Source of the DNA: an uncultured Alphaproteobacteria bacterium
GTDB taxonomy: Bacteria > Pseudomonadota > Alphaproteobacteria > RF32 > CAG-239
NCBI GenBank assembly: GCA_934271195.1
Contig: CAKQRB010000070.1
Location: 1 to 58,876 of the forward strand
DNA length: 58,876 nt
Reading direction: 5' to 3'
Part shown: positions 1 to 9,066 of the stretch, piece by piece
Numbering within the stretch: the first letter of the stretch is position 1
How the letters are laid out: every line of letters starts with the position of its first letter
Program-made: the position numbers and the translations under genes
The notes under the pieces: generated by a model
Database searches by the model: none
What the model was told of the DNA's origin: nothing
Seen by the model: the letters and a program-made list of their open reading frames with translations, nothing else

Positions 1-1
1 C

Positions 2-790
2 GGCGGACCGTTTATTATTTTCTGTATCTGCTTTATTTATGCCGTCAAGATGATCGGCGGCAACCAGCAGTACACCAAAAAGTTCTTTCCGGACAAAATC
101 TTTAAAGGCTACGGACCGATGCACGAATATGCCGCCAAGATTGCCGATTCAGTTAAAAATGCCGCCGTGGCACCGGTCAAACTGGCCGGAGACATTGCCG
201 TTCACCAGACCGGAAGGCTGGCCGGCGGAATCGTTAAAGGCGTTATGCATGCGGCGACCGGAAACAAATTTAAGCAAGGGCAGAATATTGTCGGCAGTTC
301 GGCCAAAGCGGCGGGCAGCGTGACAAGCGCCGCAGGAAGCGGCGTGAAAGGCGTGGGCGCGGGAATGGAAGCCGCCGGAGGAGGTATGAAAGCTTCTGGA
401 GCCGCCATGGAAGCCGCAGGTGCGGGAATGAAGGCGGCAGGAGGGGGCATGAAGGCAGCCGGAACCGCAATGCAGGCAATTCCGATTGTTGGAAACGTGG
501 CCGGCGCAGTGGTCGGCGCGGCAGGAACGGCGGTATCTGCGGCGGGGACTGCGGTATCTGCGGCCGGAAAAGCGGTAAAAACCGCCGGAAATGCAGTCAA
601 ACAGACCGGCAATACGGTTAAGCAGGCCGGCAATGCCGTCAAGCAAACCGGACAGACAATCAAAAAGGCCGGCGACCATGTTAACAAAGTGGCTGCAGCC
701 GGCGCAAACAGCAGTAAAGAAGACAAAGAAAAAGAAGAGGAAAAAAAACGGCAAGAGGCTGAGAACAAACCGGCCCAAAACCAGGAATGA
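2..790 (+). CDS. VirB6/TrbL-like membrane protein, C-terminal part (5' end cut by window edge)
   Basis: The frame is open from the first bases, so the start lies outside the window and an internal ATG at 50 is not a convincing start. The visible part begins with a hydrophobic stretch (about residues 3-18), then a basic amphipathic segment, then a long Ala/Gly-rich region built of seven-residue units such as AGMKAAG, AGTAVSA and AGNAVKQ, and ends in a charged Lys/Glu tail. VirB6/TrbL proteins often end in such hydrophilic Ala/Gly-rich tails, and the next gene is VirB6-like, so this is probably another VirB6-type inner membrane channel component of the T4SS. The membrane core is not visible, so the family call is inferred from context. 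The stop at 788-790 lies 13 bases before the next gene. Confidence 0.55.
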   Translation, partial: GGPFIIFCICFIYAVKMIGGNQQYTKKFFPDKIFKGYGPMHEYAAKIADSVKNAAVAPVKLAGDIAVHQTGRLAGGIVKGVMHAATGNKFKQGQNIVGSSAKAAGSVTSAAGSGVKGVGAGMEAAGGGMKASGAAMEAAGAGMKAAGGGMKAAGTAMQAIPIVGNVAGAVVGAAGTAVSAAGTAVSAAGKAVKTAGNAVKQTGNTVKQAGNAVKQTGQTIKKAGDHVNKVAAAGANSSKEDKEKEEEKKRQEAENKPAQNQE

Positions 791-803
791 CGGAATTAAG
801 AAG

Positions 804-3677
804 ATGATGAACCTGTGGAAAATAAAACAGTTTTTTGAGCTGTCAAAAAAAGGAGCCGTGACCATGCTGACCGGCGTGTTCCTGACTGTTTTGTTTTTTG
901 CCGGAACGGCGGCCGCCGACACTTCATGCCGCGCCGGAGATAAAGCCAATAAAGTTGACGTTTCCGGAATGGAATCGAGAGATCCGGCAGAAACGGTAGG
1001 AGAGTGCACCCCGCCTAAAAAATGTGACAGCGAAGACTGCGTCGATGCCGCGCCGGCAGACGGGATTACCAGAGTATCGTCACGCGTCGGAATCCGCAAA
1101 CAAAATACCTCAAACGGCGTAGCGGTAGGTTCTACCGGTCATAAAGGCACCGACTATGCGGCGGCCGGAGGATCGGCCGTTTACGCGGCGGCCGACGGCG
1201 AAGTCAGAATCGTAAAATATGAATGTAAGATTCGAAATGGAGCAGTTGTCGGCTACGGAAACTATGTTGCAATCGAGCATGACAACGGATTATGGACGGT
1301 TTACGCCCACCTTTCCGGTGCCGGCGTCAGTGTCGGGCAAAAGGTGAAAAAAGGGCAAGTCATCGGCCTGGTCGGAAACACCGGCGGTTCGACCGGAAAC
1401 CATCTGCATGTGGAATACAGAAAAAACGTGACCGGTACTGTGTTTACGGCTGATGTCATTGACCCGCTGGCTGATAACGCTACAAGTTACGGCCTTTGCA
1501 CGCCGCCGGAGAAATATACCAATAAAGGAACGTCAAACAATAATGCTTCCATAAGTTCGCCCGATGCTTCTACCGGCACGGCAGGCGGCGTTTCAGCCGG
1601 CGGCGTCGAAGCCAACGAACATACTGATAAAGACTGCAATCCGGCGACTTTTAAGCAGACTTATGAAAAATGTTTGTTCTGCAACCTTTTTAAAGTCGCT
1701 TTTAACGCTTGCTCCGCCATTGCCAAGAAATCTTTTGAGACTTTTGCCGATCCGGTGGCAACGCTGGTTGCTCTCGGTTTTGCCCTCTGGGTCGCCTTCT
1801 TCCTGCTGACTTATTTGTCCGGGCTAAAAACGGAAGAGCCCAAACGCTTTTTCAGAAGTCTTTTGCAGCAGGCTTTTGTCGTTTTGTTCGTTTATTTGTT
1901 TCTAAAGTCCGATTCCGCTTCATTTATGAGCATTGCCCTTGAGCCGATTTTTAATACCGGATTTAATCTGGCGCGGCTGGCCATGAGTTCCTCTATTGAC
2001 TGCGGCAGCGCGGACGGATATGGCATCATTACCGACGGCGGATTGCCGGCATCTATGGGAAACAGCATTATTTGCACAATCAAAGCCATTCAGGATAAGC
2101 TGACCAACCTGATGGCTATGGGAACATCTTCAATGTGCGTAGCGTTTTATACAAAGGCTTATTTTAACGTTTTTCCGCATTTGGGATATCTGATTGCCGG
2201 TCTGGGCATGTGGGTCGGCGCTCTGGTTTTGTTGTTTATCTTTCCGTTTTTGATGCTGGACTCGGTACTGCATATGGGTGTGGCTTGCGCCCTATTGCCG
2301 CTGGCCATCGGCGCTTTTGCCTTTAAACCGACCAAAGGTTATGTCGGCAAAATCTGGGAGACGTTCTTGCATGCAATGTTTCAGTTTGTGTTTCTGACCA
2401 TTGTGATTTTGATTTTGTGCACGGCACTGGAAAATATTATGACCGGCGCGGTATCTGACGAAGAAGTTGCGCAGGGATTATGGCAGGTGGCGTTGACGAA
2501 GCTAAAATGGATCGGCGTGCCATTCCTGAAAACCGTCTTTGTGATTTTGTTGGGCTGGGCAGTTTTAGGGCAGATTGCTTCATTTGCACAATCTTTTGCT
2601 AGCACGGTTTCCAGCGCCAACGAATCCAAAAAGATCGGCGGAATGGCGGCTTCGGCCGGCAAAGGAGTGTTTAACCGCGTGGCCAAGCCGGCTCTTAAAA
2701 GAGTGGGCAGCGATGCGGGCAATGCCGTCAAAAGCGCCGGCGACGCAGCAAAATCTTTTGTTGCAAAGCGCTATGCCAATTATAAGGCCAACAAGTTTAT
2801 GAATGCCGATTATCGGGAGCGTAAAGGTATTGTGGAAGGAAAAGACCAAAACGGTAATACAACCTTCACCAGAAACTCCAAATCCTGGTTTTTGAGGCAC
2901 AATAAGAAGACAACTCTGACAATAGCCGGAGACCAGCAGGTTTGGACCAAAGAAAAAAGGCTGTCCGCCTCTACCGTAAAAAGGACGGAAATCCGCAATG
3001 GCACTATAACCGAAACGATTGTCAAAAACGGCAATGTCGTTAGTGAAAAAATTGATTTCAACGACAAAAAATATCAAAATATGCTGGCTGGCGTCAGAAT
3101 AGACATAGCTGCCGTTGAAGAACTGCGCAACAACAACGCCGACAATATCGACGAGATTAACAAAGCTATTTTGTATCATGCTATGGAAGCGAGAACCCCA
3201 GGTGTCGTCAACAGCCATTTTGAGCTGCGGCACATGAAAGACAACGGTCATATTGAGGTTTCTAAAGACGAAAGCGGCAATGAGGTCATGAAAATGACAA
3301 AGGTTGAAAATAACGGCACGCGGCACATTTACTCCATGGTGACAGCCGCTGACGGAAAAGTGACGACGACTTATGAAAAAATCAGAGCCAACGGTTATGC
3401 CGAAATTTTGCGAAGCAACGGTGTGATAAATAAAAAAACAACTTTGAAATATGACAAAAACGGAAAAGTTAAAACCGGAAGCATTAAAAATTCTTATGCC
3501 GCAGCGCGGCGCTTTACCAATAACCGCAGCTCCCTGCCTGTTGACGCATTCGGTCGTCTGGCCGGTTATATGCCAAAAAAAGAAGCGCTCGGACTAGATG
3601 AAGAAGAATGGAACGAGTTTTGCGATCAGCATCTGAACGAAAGACAAGTCAGGACACTCGGCGAATTTGCCGACTAA
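804..3677 (+). CDS. M23 peptidase domain fused to VirB6/TrbL-like membrane protein
   Basis: This 957-residue protein starts with a signal peptide (cleavage near AAAD, about residue 39) and then a LytM/M23 metallopeptidase domain (about 95-210). All expected zinc and catalytic residues are present: H113 and D117 (GHKGTD), H169 (YAH) and the HLH pair at 200/202. After a linker come about six membrane segments (about 310-640) of VirB6/TrbL type, and a roughly 300-residue hydrophilic tail. VirB6 forms part of the inner membrane channel; the peptidase would cut peptidoglycan crosslinks during assembly, a job usually done by a separate VirB1. The start is chosen to keep a basic n-region before the hydrophobic core. 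ATG 864 has a better ribosome site (AGGAG, 8 bases away) and would give a shorter signal peptide. It follows another VirB6-like gene. Confidence 0.75.
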   Translation: MMNLWKIKQFFELSKKGAVTMLTGVFLTVLFFAGTAAADTSCRAGDKANKVDVSGMESRDPAETVGECTPPKKCDSEDCVDAAPADGITRVSSRVGIRKQNTSNGVAVGSTGHKGTDYAAAGGSAVYAAADGEVRIVKYECKIRNGAVVGYGNYVAIEHDNGLWTVYAHLSGAGVSVGQKVKKGQVIGLVGNTGGSTGNHLHVEYRKNVTGTVFTADVIDPLADNATSYGLCTPPEKYTNKGTSNNNASISSPDASTGTAGGVSAGGVEANEHTDKDCNPATFKQTYEKCLFCNLFKVAFNACSAIAKKSFETFADPVATLVALGFALWVAFFLLTYLSGLKTEEPKRFFRSLLQQAFVVLFVYLFLKSDSASFMSIALEPIFNTGFNLARLAMSSSIDCGSADGYGIITDGGLPASMGNSIICTIKAIQDKLTNLMAMGTSSMCVAFYTKAYFNVFPHLGYLIAGLGMWVGALVLLFIFPFLMLDSVLHMGVACALLPLAIGAFAFKPTKGYVGKIWETFLHAMFQFVFLTIVILILCTALENIMTGAVSDEEVAQGLWQVALTKLKWIGVPFLKTVFVILLGWAVLGQIASFAQSFASTVSSANESKKIGGMAASAGKGVFNRVAKPALKRVGSDAGNAVKSAGDAAKSFVAKRYANYKANKFMNADYRERKGIVEGKDQNGNTTFTRNSKSWFLRHNKKTTLTIAGDQQVWTKEKRLSASTVKRTEIRNGTITETIVKNGNVVSEKIDFNDKKYQNMLAGVRIDIAAVEELRNNNADNIDEINKAILYHAMEARTPGVVNSHFELRHMKDNGHIEVSKDESGNEVMKMTKVENNGTRHIYSMVTAADGKVTTTYEKIRANGYAEILRSNGVINKKTTLKYDKNGKVKTGSIKNSYAAARRFTNNRSSLPVDAFGRLAGYMPKKEALGLDEEEWNEFCDQHLNERQVRTLGEFAD

Positions 3678-3691
3678 TAAAAACATTTTGG

Positions 3692-3707
3692 AAATTGTAC
3701 ACAATTT
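3692..3707. promoter_or_regulatory. Palindrome, possible operator for the adjacent regulator
   Basis: AAATTGT-AC-ACAATTT is a perfect palindrome with 7-base arms and a 2-base centre. It lies in the intergenic region 22 bases upstream of the likely -35 box of the double-HTH regulator gene. This is the usual place for an autoregulatory site, but binding is inferred. Confidence 0.4.
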
Positions 3708-3728
3708 TGTTTTTTTTGTACTATTTTC

Positions 3729-3757
3729 TTGATTAATTTAACTTTATTGAATATGTT
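3729..3757 (+). promoter_or_regulatory. Likely sigma-70 promoter of the double-HTH regulator
   Basis: TTGATT (3729-3734) and TATGTT (3752-3757) are separated by 17 bases in an AT-rich gap, 45 bases before the ATG at 3802. A GAGG ribosome site lies at 3789-3792. Confidence 0.4.
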
Positions 3758-3801
3758 GTCTGTAATAGATTTAATCGTTACACAACAAGAGGTAAAGTTA
3801 A

Positions 3802-4782
3802 ATGGAAGAAATTATTTTCCCGAACCAGATAAGAATGTACCGCAGACTCCGTGGCCGTTCCATGCAAGAACTTGCCGACCATTTGTCGGTCAGTCTTTCA
3901 GCAATTTCCAAAATTGAAAAAGGATACCGCAGAGTTGATCAGGAGCAGTTGGTTCGTGTTGCCGAATTTTTGGATTGTCCTCTGCAGGATTTGTTCGTAA
4001 ATGAACAAAATTCCCAGCAGGAAGTTGTTCAGGCTTGGAGACGAGAACAGGAAAGAAGAAACAAAATCAATGAAAAAACCGGACTGAAAACATTGGGCGC
4101 CGGCCTGAGACAAATTCGCAACGATAAAAATCTGACCTTGATTGAAGTTGCCGAAAGCGCAGACATGACACTTTCCGTTTATCACAGAATTGAGATGGGA
4201 CAACGCGAAGTTTCCGACAAAGAATTCAAAAATATTGCCAAAGCTTTAAGCGTTTCTCCCGATGAACTCAGAGAAAGCATTAAGTCTTTGGAAGACCGCG
4301 GTATGCTGGAAGAAATTATACAGCGCAACGATGCCAAGTACAAATTGTTGTCTTCTCCGCGCGGCGCAATTTCCGCTTTTAGCACGCCGAATACATCTGA
4401 GGTTTCTAAAATGTCCGTTTACGGCATTGCCGGCAAAAACGGCAACATTATTGTTGATCCGGAGCAGGAGCTTAAAAAAGTTGTCCGTCCGTCTCAGTTG
4501 ATTAACAAAAAAGACGCTTATGCCATCAATTTGTGTACAAGAAGGCTGGGCAGTCTGTTGCCGACAAGATCTATTTTGTTTGTTGACCCGCAAGATGTTG
4601 TCAGCGTCGGTGACATTGCGTTGTATTATACCGAAGATGATTCCGCAGAGGCTAAAGTTTTGAGCATTCGCGAGGATGAAAACGGCACGCTTTACGGCTT
4701 GCGGTGGAATCCCGATGAAAGAATAGAGATTGGGAATGATGATCTCAGCCGGGTTCATAAGGTCGTTGCCATAACACTTTAA
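3802..4782 (+). CDS. Double helix-turn-helix (XRE-type) regulator with S24-like C-terminal domain
   Basis: The 326-residue protein has two XRE-type helix-turn-helix domains in series (about residues 7-61 and 98-155). In each, the recognition region ends in a typical phrase such as AISKIEKG or VYHRIEMG. The C-terminal part (about 210-326) resembles the LexA/CI S24 fold (AYAINL then FVDPQ then VGDIALYY). The usual catalytic Ser-Met-Pro motif is replaced by a sequence with no obvious active-site serine, so self-cleavage is unlikely and the domain may serve dimerisation or ligand sensing. The gene has its own promoter and a strong terminator and sits between two secretion-related gene groups, so it probably controls one or both, or itself. 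This is inferred from position only. Confidence 0.8.
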   Translation: MEEIIFPNQIRMYRRLRGRSMQELADHLSVSLSAISKIEKGYRRVDQEQLVRVAEFLDCPLQDLFVNEQNSQQEVVQAWRREQERRNKINEKTGLKTLGAGLRQIRNDKNLTLIEVAESADMTLSVYHRIEMGQREVSDKEFKNIAKALSVSPDELRESIKSLEDRGMLEEIIQRNDAKYKLLSSPRGAISAFSTPNTSEVSKMSVYGIAGKNGNIIVDPEQELKKVVRPSQLINKKDAYAINLCTRRLGSLLPTRSILFVDPQDVVSVGDIALYYTEDDSAEAKVLSIREDENGTLYGLRWNPDERIEIGNDDLSRVHKVVAITL

Positions 4783-4798
4783 CGCAACAACGTTTTCC

Positions 4799-4834
4799 AG
4801 CCCCGTTATTCTTTAATAAACGGGGCTTTTTTTT
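4799..4834 (+). terminator. Rho-independent terminator after the regulator
   Basis: AGCCCCGTT pairs with AACGGGGCT across an 11-base loop and is followed by a run of eight T residues. Confidence 0.9.
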
Positions 4835-4929
4835 ATGGAATGACACGTTTTTTATTAACCTGAAATTTACGAGATTTGCGTTATATTAAAACAGGTATGG
4901 GAAAATATTAATTTTTTAGGGCAAAAGAG

Positions 4930-7900
4930 TTGGCTGAAGAATACAGATCGGGGTTAAACCGACTCAAAAACAAAACCGGAGACGGAGAAGATCCTGTTCT
5001 GGTTGCCCAGCGTTTTTTAAATATTTTCCGGCAGTTGCATATTTTTGACGAGAAAAGGCATGCCGAGTTCAAATCCCAAATTCTAGCTTTGTCACCGGAC
5101 ATTCGCAGCGCGTTCGGAATGCTTCCCGGCGGGCAGGCTTTGCAGGAATATGCCGACGAAATTGTCAGGGAAGCCGGCGGCACCGCAACAACTGCCGAGA
5201 CAGCCGCTACGCCGACACAAGGCACAATCTTATCTGCCGCAATGGCCGAAGCCGCCCCCCCTGTCCAGCCGCAACAAACTTCAGCCCCTCAGGGACAAGT
5301 CGTCCCGCCGCAGATTATTCAAGCCGGCGGAGGAAAGATTGTTGCCGACGAAGCTTTTGCCCAAACATTGGCTCAAGCTTTTGCCAAAGCTTTGCAATTT
5401 TCCGACAACAACAAAAAAGAAGATATAAAAGAACTTATTGCCGCTATTCGGGAATCGAAAAATGCCGCTCCGGCTGCGTCAGCACCCGAATCTCCGGCAA
5501 CTGCCGAAAGTACCGTTCCGGCTCCGACAATTGCAACCGAATCCAAATTGGTGGTTGATGAAGAATTTGCCCAAACCCTTGCCCGCTCTTTTGCCAAAGC
5601 TTTGCAATTTTCTGACGCCAACAAAAAAGAAGACATCAAAGAGCTTATTGTCGCCATCAGAGAACTGAAAACGACAGGCGAAGCTCCCGCAACCGCTCCT
5701 CAGACAATTTCGGAACAGCAACCGGTTCGCCTGAGCGCTGACGAATCTTTCGCCCAAATGCTGGCAACGGCCTTTACTCAGGCACTGGAAACTGCGAACG
5801 CCGGAAAGACCGGCGAGATGCAGGAGCTGATTGATGCCATAAAAGGCATTAAGTTTGATATTCCGCAGGCTGTTGCGCCGACAACCGCACCGACACAGGA
5901 ACTCTCTTCTGCAAGCACAACTCCGCAGTTGAATATTGACAGCAATTTTGCACAAATTTTAGCCCAGTCTTTTGCTTCAGCGCTTGAGATGTCCAATGCC
6001 GGACATAAGGCCGAAATGCAGGAATTGATTACCGCCATCAGAGAATCAGGCAGAACAGCAGCACCGGTTCAGGGCGGAGAGCTTCAGCCGAATCAGTCCG
6101 CTTTTCGACCGCAGGAGCCTCTGACCGTTATTGCCGACGAACGTTTTGCCAAAAGCATTTCTCAAAGCCTGTCAACAGCTCTGGAAACTTTCGGGCAGAA
6201 TCAGGCTGAAGGCTTTAAGGAACTGGCACAGGCTTTTCGGGAATCGCAAGCTGAAATCAGACCGGCCGCCGGAGCCGATTTTGCCGCTTCCCCTATAAAC
6301 GGCGGATCAATCAAAGTTGTTGCCGATGAGAATTTTGCAATGACGCTGGCCAAAAGCTTTTCATCTGCCATTGTTTTTTCGGACCAGAAACGGGTTGCGG
6401 AAATGGAAAAACTTGTACAAGCCATTCAAAACAGCCAGTCTCAGGTTGTTTATGCTTCCGATAAAACAGCTCAACCGCAGCAATCGTCTTTGTCCGTAAG
6501 TAATGACAATCTGGTCAGGGAGATTACCGAAGCTTTGAGCAACGCCATAAATTCCTCAAAATCAGAGACAATCGAACTGACGAATGCCATCAGGGAATCT
6601 CAAAGCGAACTGGCAAAGATATTGCTGCAGAATAATACGCAAAACAATGCTTCTGCCGCCAACAATAATGCCAATACCATTCAAATCAACAATGCTCCGA
6701 TTGTTTTGCCGATTGACGAGATTGTCGGACGGGTTATTGAAGCGCAATCAGGCTTTTTGAAAGAAATGAGCCGTCATCAGACCGAAGAGTTGTCCTCCGT
6801 GATTTCATCGGCACTGAAAGAAAGTCAGGAACTGTCCAGCCGAACGATTGTTGATGCGATTAAGGCTTTTCAGGAAGAAAATCTGCAGCTTATCCGTACA
6901 CTGCCGGTTCAGGTGCGGGAAGTGCGGGTTCAGGAAGTTCCGGTCCGGACTGTCCAGACAGACGCTATATCCGCACAGGAAAAGCCGGAAAAAAAAGCCC
7001 CTATTCTGCCGGAAGACATTTCTCTTCCCGACATAGCCGAAGAAAACAATTTGGCAGAGACGTCAGCTGTTGACACAACTGATGAAACTATGAAGAAAAA
7101 AAAGAAACAGAAGAAGAAAAAATCGAAGCAAGCAGAAAGCGGAATTGCCGATCCATACCCTATTCCGCAATTTGTGCATGATGATGTTACGCCCCCCTCC
7201 GAACCGGCCGATGGCAATGCCTTTTTGGACGTTTCATTATTTGGTGATGTCGAGGATAGCGACATTAATTCGCTTCTGCCCGATGTTCAGAATGACAATG
7301 ACGATGAGCTCCTATCAGTCAGCAACGGCGAAGAGGCGGATGATTTTATTGATAGTGCCGAATTAGAGGTTCAGGAATCCGCCTTTGATGACGAAGAAGA
7401 ATTATCAGAAAAAACTGTGCCAGAAGAAGAATATGAATATCGGGCGGAAGCTACGGAAAGTACCGGTAAAGCGGCGTATTCGGAAGATCAGGAAAGCCCG
7501 TTTGCCGCTCAGGAAGATTTTGCAACGGTTTTGGCAGAAGAAGCTCCTATCAACATTGCGGCAGAAGAACCTGATTTGGCTGAAAATACAGAAGAAGCCA
7601 CGGCAGCGGATAACGAACCGGAAATTGACAAGCCGGAGATTGCCACGCTGAAAAAAGCGCCGCGCAACAGTTTGTTTGACAGCATTAACCGCTCCATTAA
7701 GAACAGCAGCAAGTCTGATTTTGACCGCTACATAAAATCCGAATTTGAATCCGCAACCATTGAAGAAGACGAGGTTTCCGGCGCAGACTGGGGATTTGGC
7801 TCGAAGGAAGAATCCGAACCGGAAGTTCCCGCGGCAGAATATAAAGGCTGGGTTTCTGAAGATGAAGAAGAAGGCGTTGAAGGGCAAGACTGGGAATGGG

Positions 7901-8349
7901 AGTATGAAGAAAACACCGAAGATTCACCAACTCCCGTTGTTAATGCCGATGGCGTTGAAGGTCAGGACTGGGAATGGGAGTATGAAGAAGAGCCCGCTGA
8001 TGACAGTGAGAAACAGGATTGGGAGTGGGCTTATGAAGAAGTTTCCGATACGGAATCCGATGTCCTGCAATCTGACGGCGCGACAGAAGACCAAGACTGG
8101 GAGTGGGTATATGAAGAAAATTACCCCGCCTTTACAGTCTACGGGCAGGAAGTTGACGTTCCTGCTCAGGCACAGCTTAATGCCAATCTGCTCTCTGAGG
8201 ACGGTAAGAGCAACAGCCGTCGGAACAATCAGAAGCGCTTGCGCCTGAAATCTGAAACCGCTCTCCGGCTACCGGACGAAATTATGATTGCAGAGCTGCA
8301 AAAACCGGAAGAACGGCCGCAGCCTTATGCCGGCGTTGCGGATATCTGA
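4930..8349 (+). CDS. Large repeat-rich acidic protein of unknown function
   Basis: I do not recognise a named family for this 1139-residue protein. It has no signal peptide or membrane segment. After a helical N-terminal domain (1-90) come seven spaced copies of a roughly 40-residue helical unit (near 136, 206, 268, 334, 399, 461 and 524). Their consensus is ADE.FAQ.LA.SF..AL, then a polar spacer, then E..ELI.AIRES. The units are joined by Ala/Pro/Gln-rich linkers. A Lys-rich patch (about 715-728) is followed by a very acidic half with four copies of DWEWxYEE (near 985-1065). The start is TTG with AGGG eight bases upstream; no in-frame ATG exists nearby. It heads a four-gene operon that ends in a secretin-like lipoprotein and a membrane protein, so a scaffold or cytoplasmic partner of an envelope machine is possible. 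Confidence 0.8.
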   Translation: MAEEYRSGLNRLKNKTGDGEDPVLVAQRFLNIFRQLHIFDEKRHAEFKSQILALSPDIRSAFGMLPGGQALQEYADEIVREAGGTATTAETAATPTQGTILSAAMAEAAPPVQPQQTSAPQGQVVPPQIIQAGGGKIVADEAFAQTLAQAFAKALQFSDNNKKEDIKELIAAIRESKNAAPAASAPESPATAESTVPAPTIATESKLVVDEEFAQTLARSFAKALQFSDANKKEDIKELIVAIRELKTTGEAPATAPQTISEQQPVRLSADESFAQMLATAFTQALETANAGKTGEMQELIDAIKGIKFDIPQAVAPTTAPTQELSSASTTPQLNIDSNFAQILAQSFASALEMSNAGHKAEMQELITAIRESGRTAAPVQGGELQPNQSAFRPQEPLTVIADERFAKSISQSLSTALETFGQNQAEGFKELAQAFRESQAEIRPAAGADFAASPINGGSIKVVADENFAMTLAKSFSSAIVFSDQKRVAEMEKLVQAIQNSQSQVVYASDKTAQPQQSSLSVSNDNLVREITEALSNAINSSKSETIELTNAIRESQSELAKILLQNNTQNNASAANNNANTIQINNAPIVLPIDEIVGRVIEAQSGFLKEMSRHQTEELSSVISSALKESQELSSRTIVDAIKAFQEENLQLIRTLPVQVREVRVQEVPVRTVQTDAISAQEKPEKKAPILPEDISLPDIAEENNLAETSAVDTTDETMKKKKKQKKKKSKQAESGIADPYPIPQFVHDDVTPPSEPADGNAFLDVSLFGDVEDSDINSLLPDVQNDNDDELLSVSNGEEADDFIDSAELEVQESAFDDEEELSEKTVPEEEYEYRAEATESTGKAAYSEDQESPFAAQEDFATVLAEEAPINIAAEEPDLAENTEEATAADNEPEIDKPEIATLKKAPRNSLFDSINRSIKNSSKSDFDRYIKSEFESATIEEDEVSGADWGFGSKEESEPEVPAAEYKGWVSEDEEEGVEGQDWEWEYEENTEDSPTPVVNADGVEGQDWEWEYEEEPADDSEKQDWEWAYEEVSDTESDVLQSDGATEDQDWEWVYEENYPAFTVYGQEVDVPAQAQLNANLLSEDGKSNSRRNNQKRLRLKSETALRLPDEIMIAELQKPEERPQPYAGVADI

Positions 8350-8424
8350 GCGTAAGCAAAAAAAGTGATTTACAAAGAGAAACAGCTCATCTAAATTGAA
8401 AGTATAGATTTTGAGGAGTATGCT

Positions 8425-9057
8425 ATGGAACAAAACAGTACCGAGAATCAAGCCGAGATTTCACAGGAAACCTTGTGGTATCTGAATAATTATATTCTGC
8501 TCCGCGATTATCTTGATCGGACAATTGCGCGGATTGCCGCCCGATGTGTCCGTTCAGGGAACATTGCCATGGAGGAATATCCGTTTTATGGTTATATTCT
8601 TGATGTATTGGAAGAAATTTGCGATACTGGAGATTTTGTACTGACACATCCCGAGCTTTATCCCTATGTTGAAAAAAAGATTAAAGGCGGGCTGGCCGGC
8701 CTGAAAAAAGACCTGCAGGAATACAAACTCGAGCTCAAGAGTAATGCGACGCCGGAGATGATTAAAGACGACAAAGGCGAGCTTGACAGGATGAAAAAAG
8801 CTCTTGGCATTACGGAAGACGATACGGCTTTTGATCCGACTGCTGGCGCCGGAATGAGCATGAATGACGTGGTAGACAAGATTTTGAAAGAAAACACCGG
8901 CAGCGGGCTGAATCAGCAAGATGATTTACCGGCGCCGGAAATCAAATCTTTTGAAGAGCATGAAAAAGAAATGGCCAAAGCCAAACAACAGCAAAAAGTT
9001 CAGGCACAAATAAACGCAGCCAAAGCTTCTCAATCTAAACCTCAAGGGCAATCTTAA
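8425..9057 (+). CDS. Conserved-looking cytoplasmic protein of unknown function
   Basis: The 210-residue protein has no signal peptide or membrane segment. Its N-terminal half is a mixed helical domain, the middle is rich in charged residues, and the C-terminal 60 residues form a Lys/Gln/Ala-rich helix that probably makes a coiled coil. A clear GAGGAG ribosome site sits seven bases before the ATG. It lies 75 bases after the large repeat protein and 9 bases before the lipoprotein gene, so the genes are probably cotranscribed. No function can be assigned from the sequence. Confidence 0.75.
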   Translation: MEQNSTENQAEISQETLWYLNNYILLRDYLDRTIARIAARCVRSGNIAMEEYPFYGYILDVLEEICDTGDFVLTHPELYPYVEKKIKGGLAGLKKDLQEYKLELKSNATPEMIKDDKGELDRMKKALGITEDDTAFDPTAGAGMSMNDVVDKILKENTGSGLNQQDDLPAPEIKSFEEHEKEMAKAKQQQKVQAQINAAKASQSKPQGQS

Positions 9058-9066
9058 GGACGGATA

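Noticed and set aside
591..803. Upstream extension of the M23-VirB6 gene to 591
   Set aside because: It would overlap the preceding gene by 200 bases in another frame, and its residues are Lys/Arg-rich and precede a good signal peptide.
149..1099. Long minus-strand open frame opposite the VirB6-like genes
   Set aside because: It is a shadow of the Ala/Gly-rich repeat on the plus strand; its composition is odd (runs of Cys, His, Ser) and it spans two real genes.
4855..4929. Promoter for the large repeat gene
   Set aside because: TATATT-like boxes exist, but no -35 and -10 pair with acceptable spacing could be fixed.
5479..5955. Minus-strand open frames inside the large repeat gene
   Set aside because: They mirror the repeat units of the gene on the plus strand and have no start signals.
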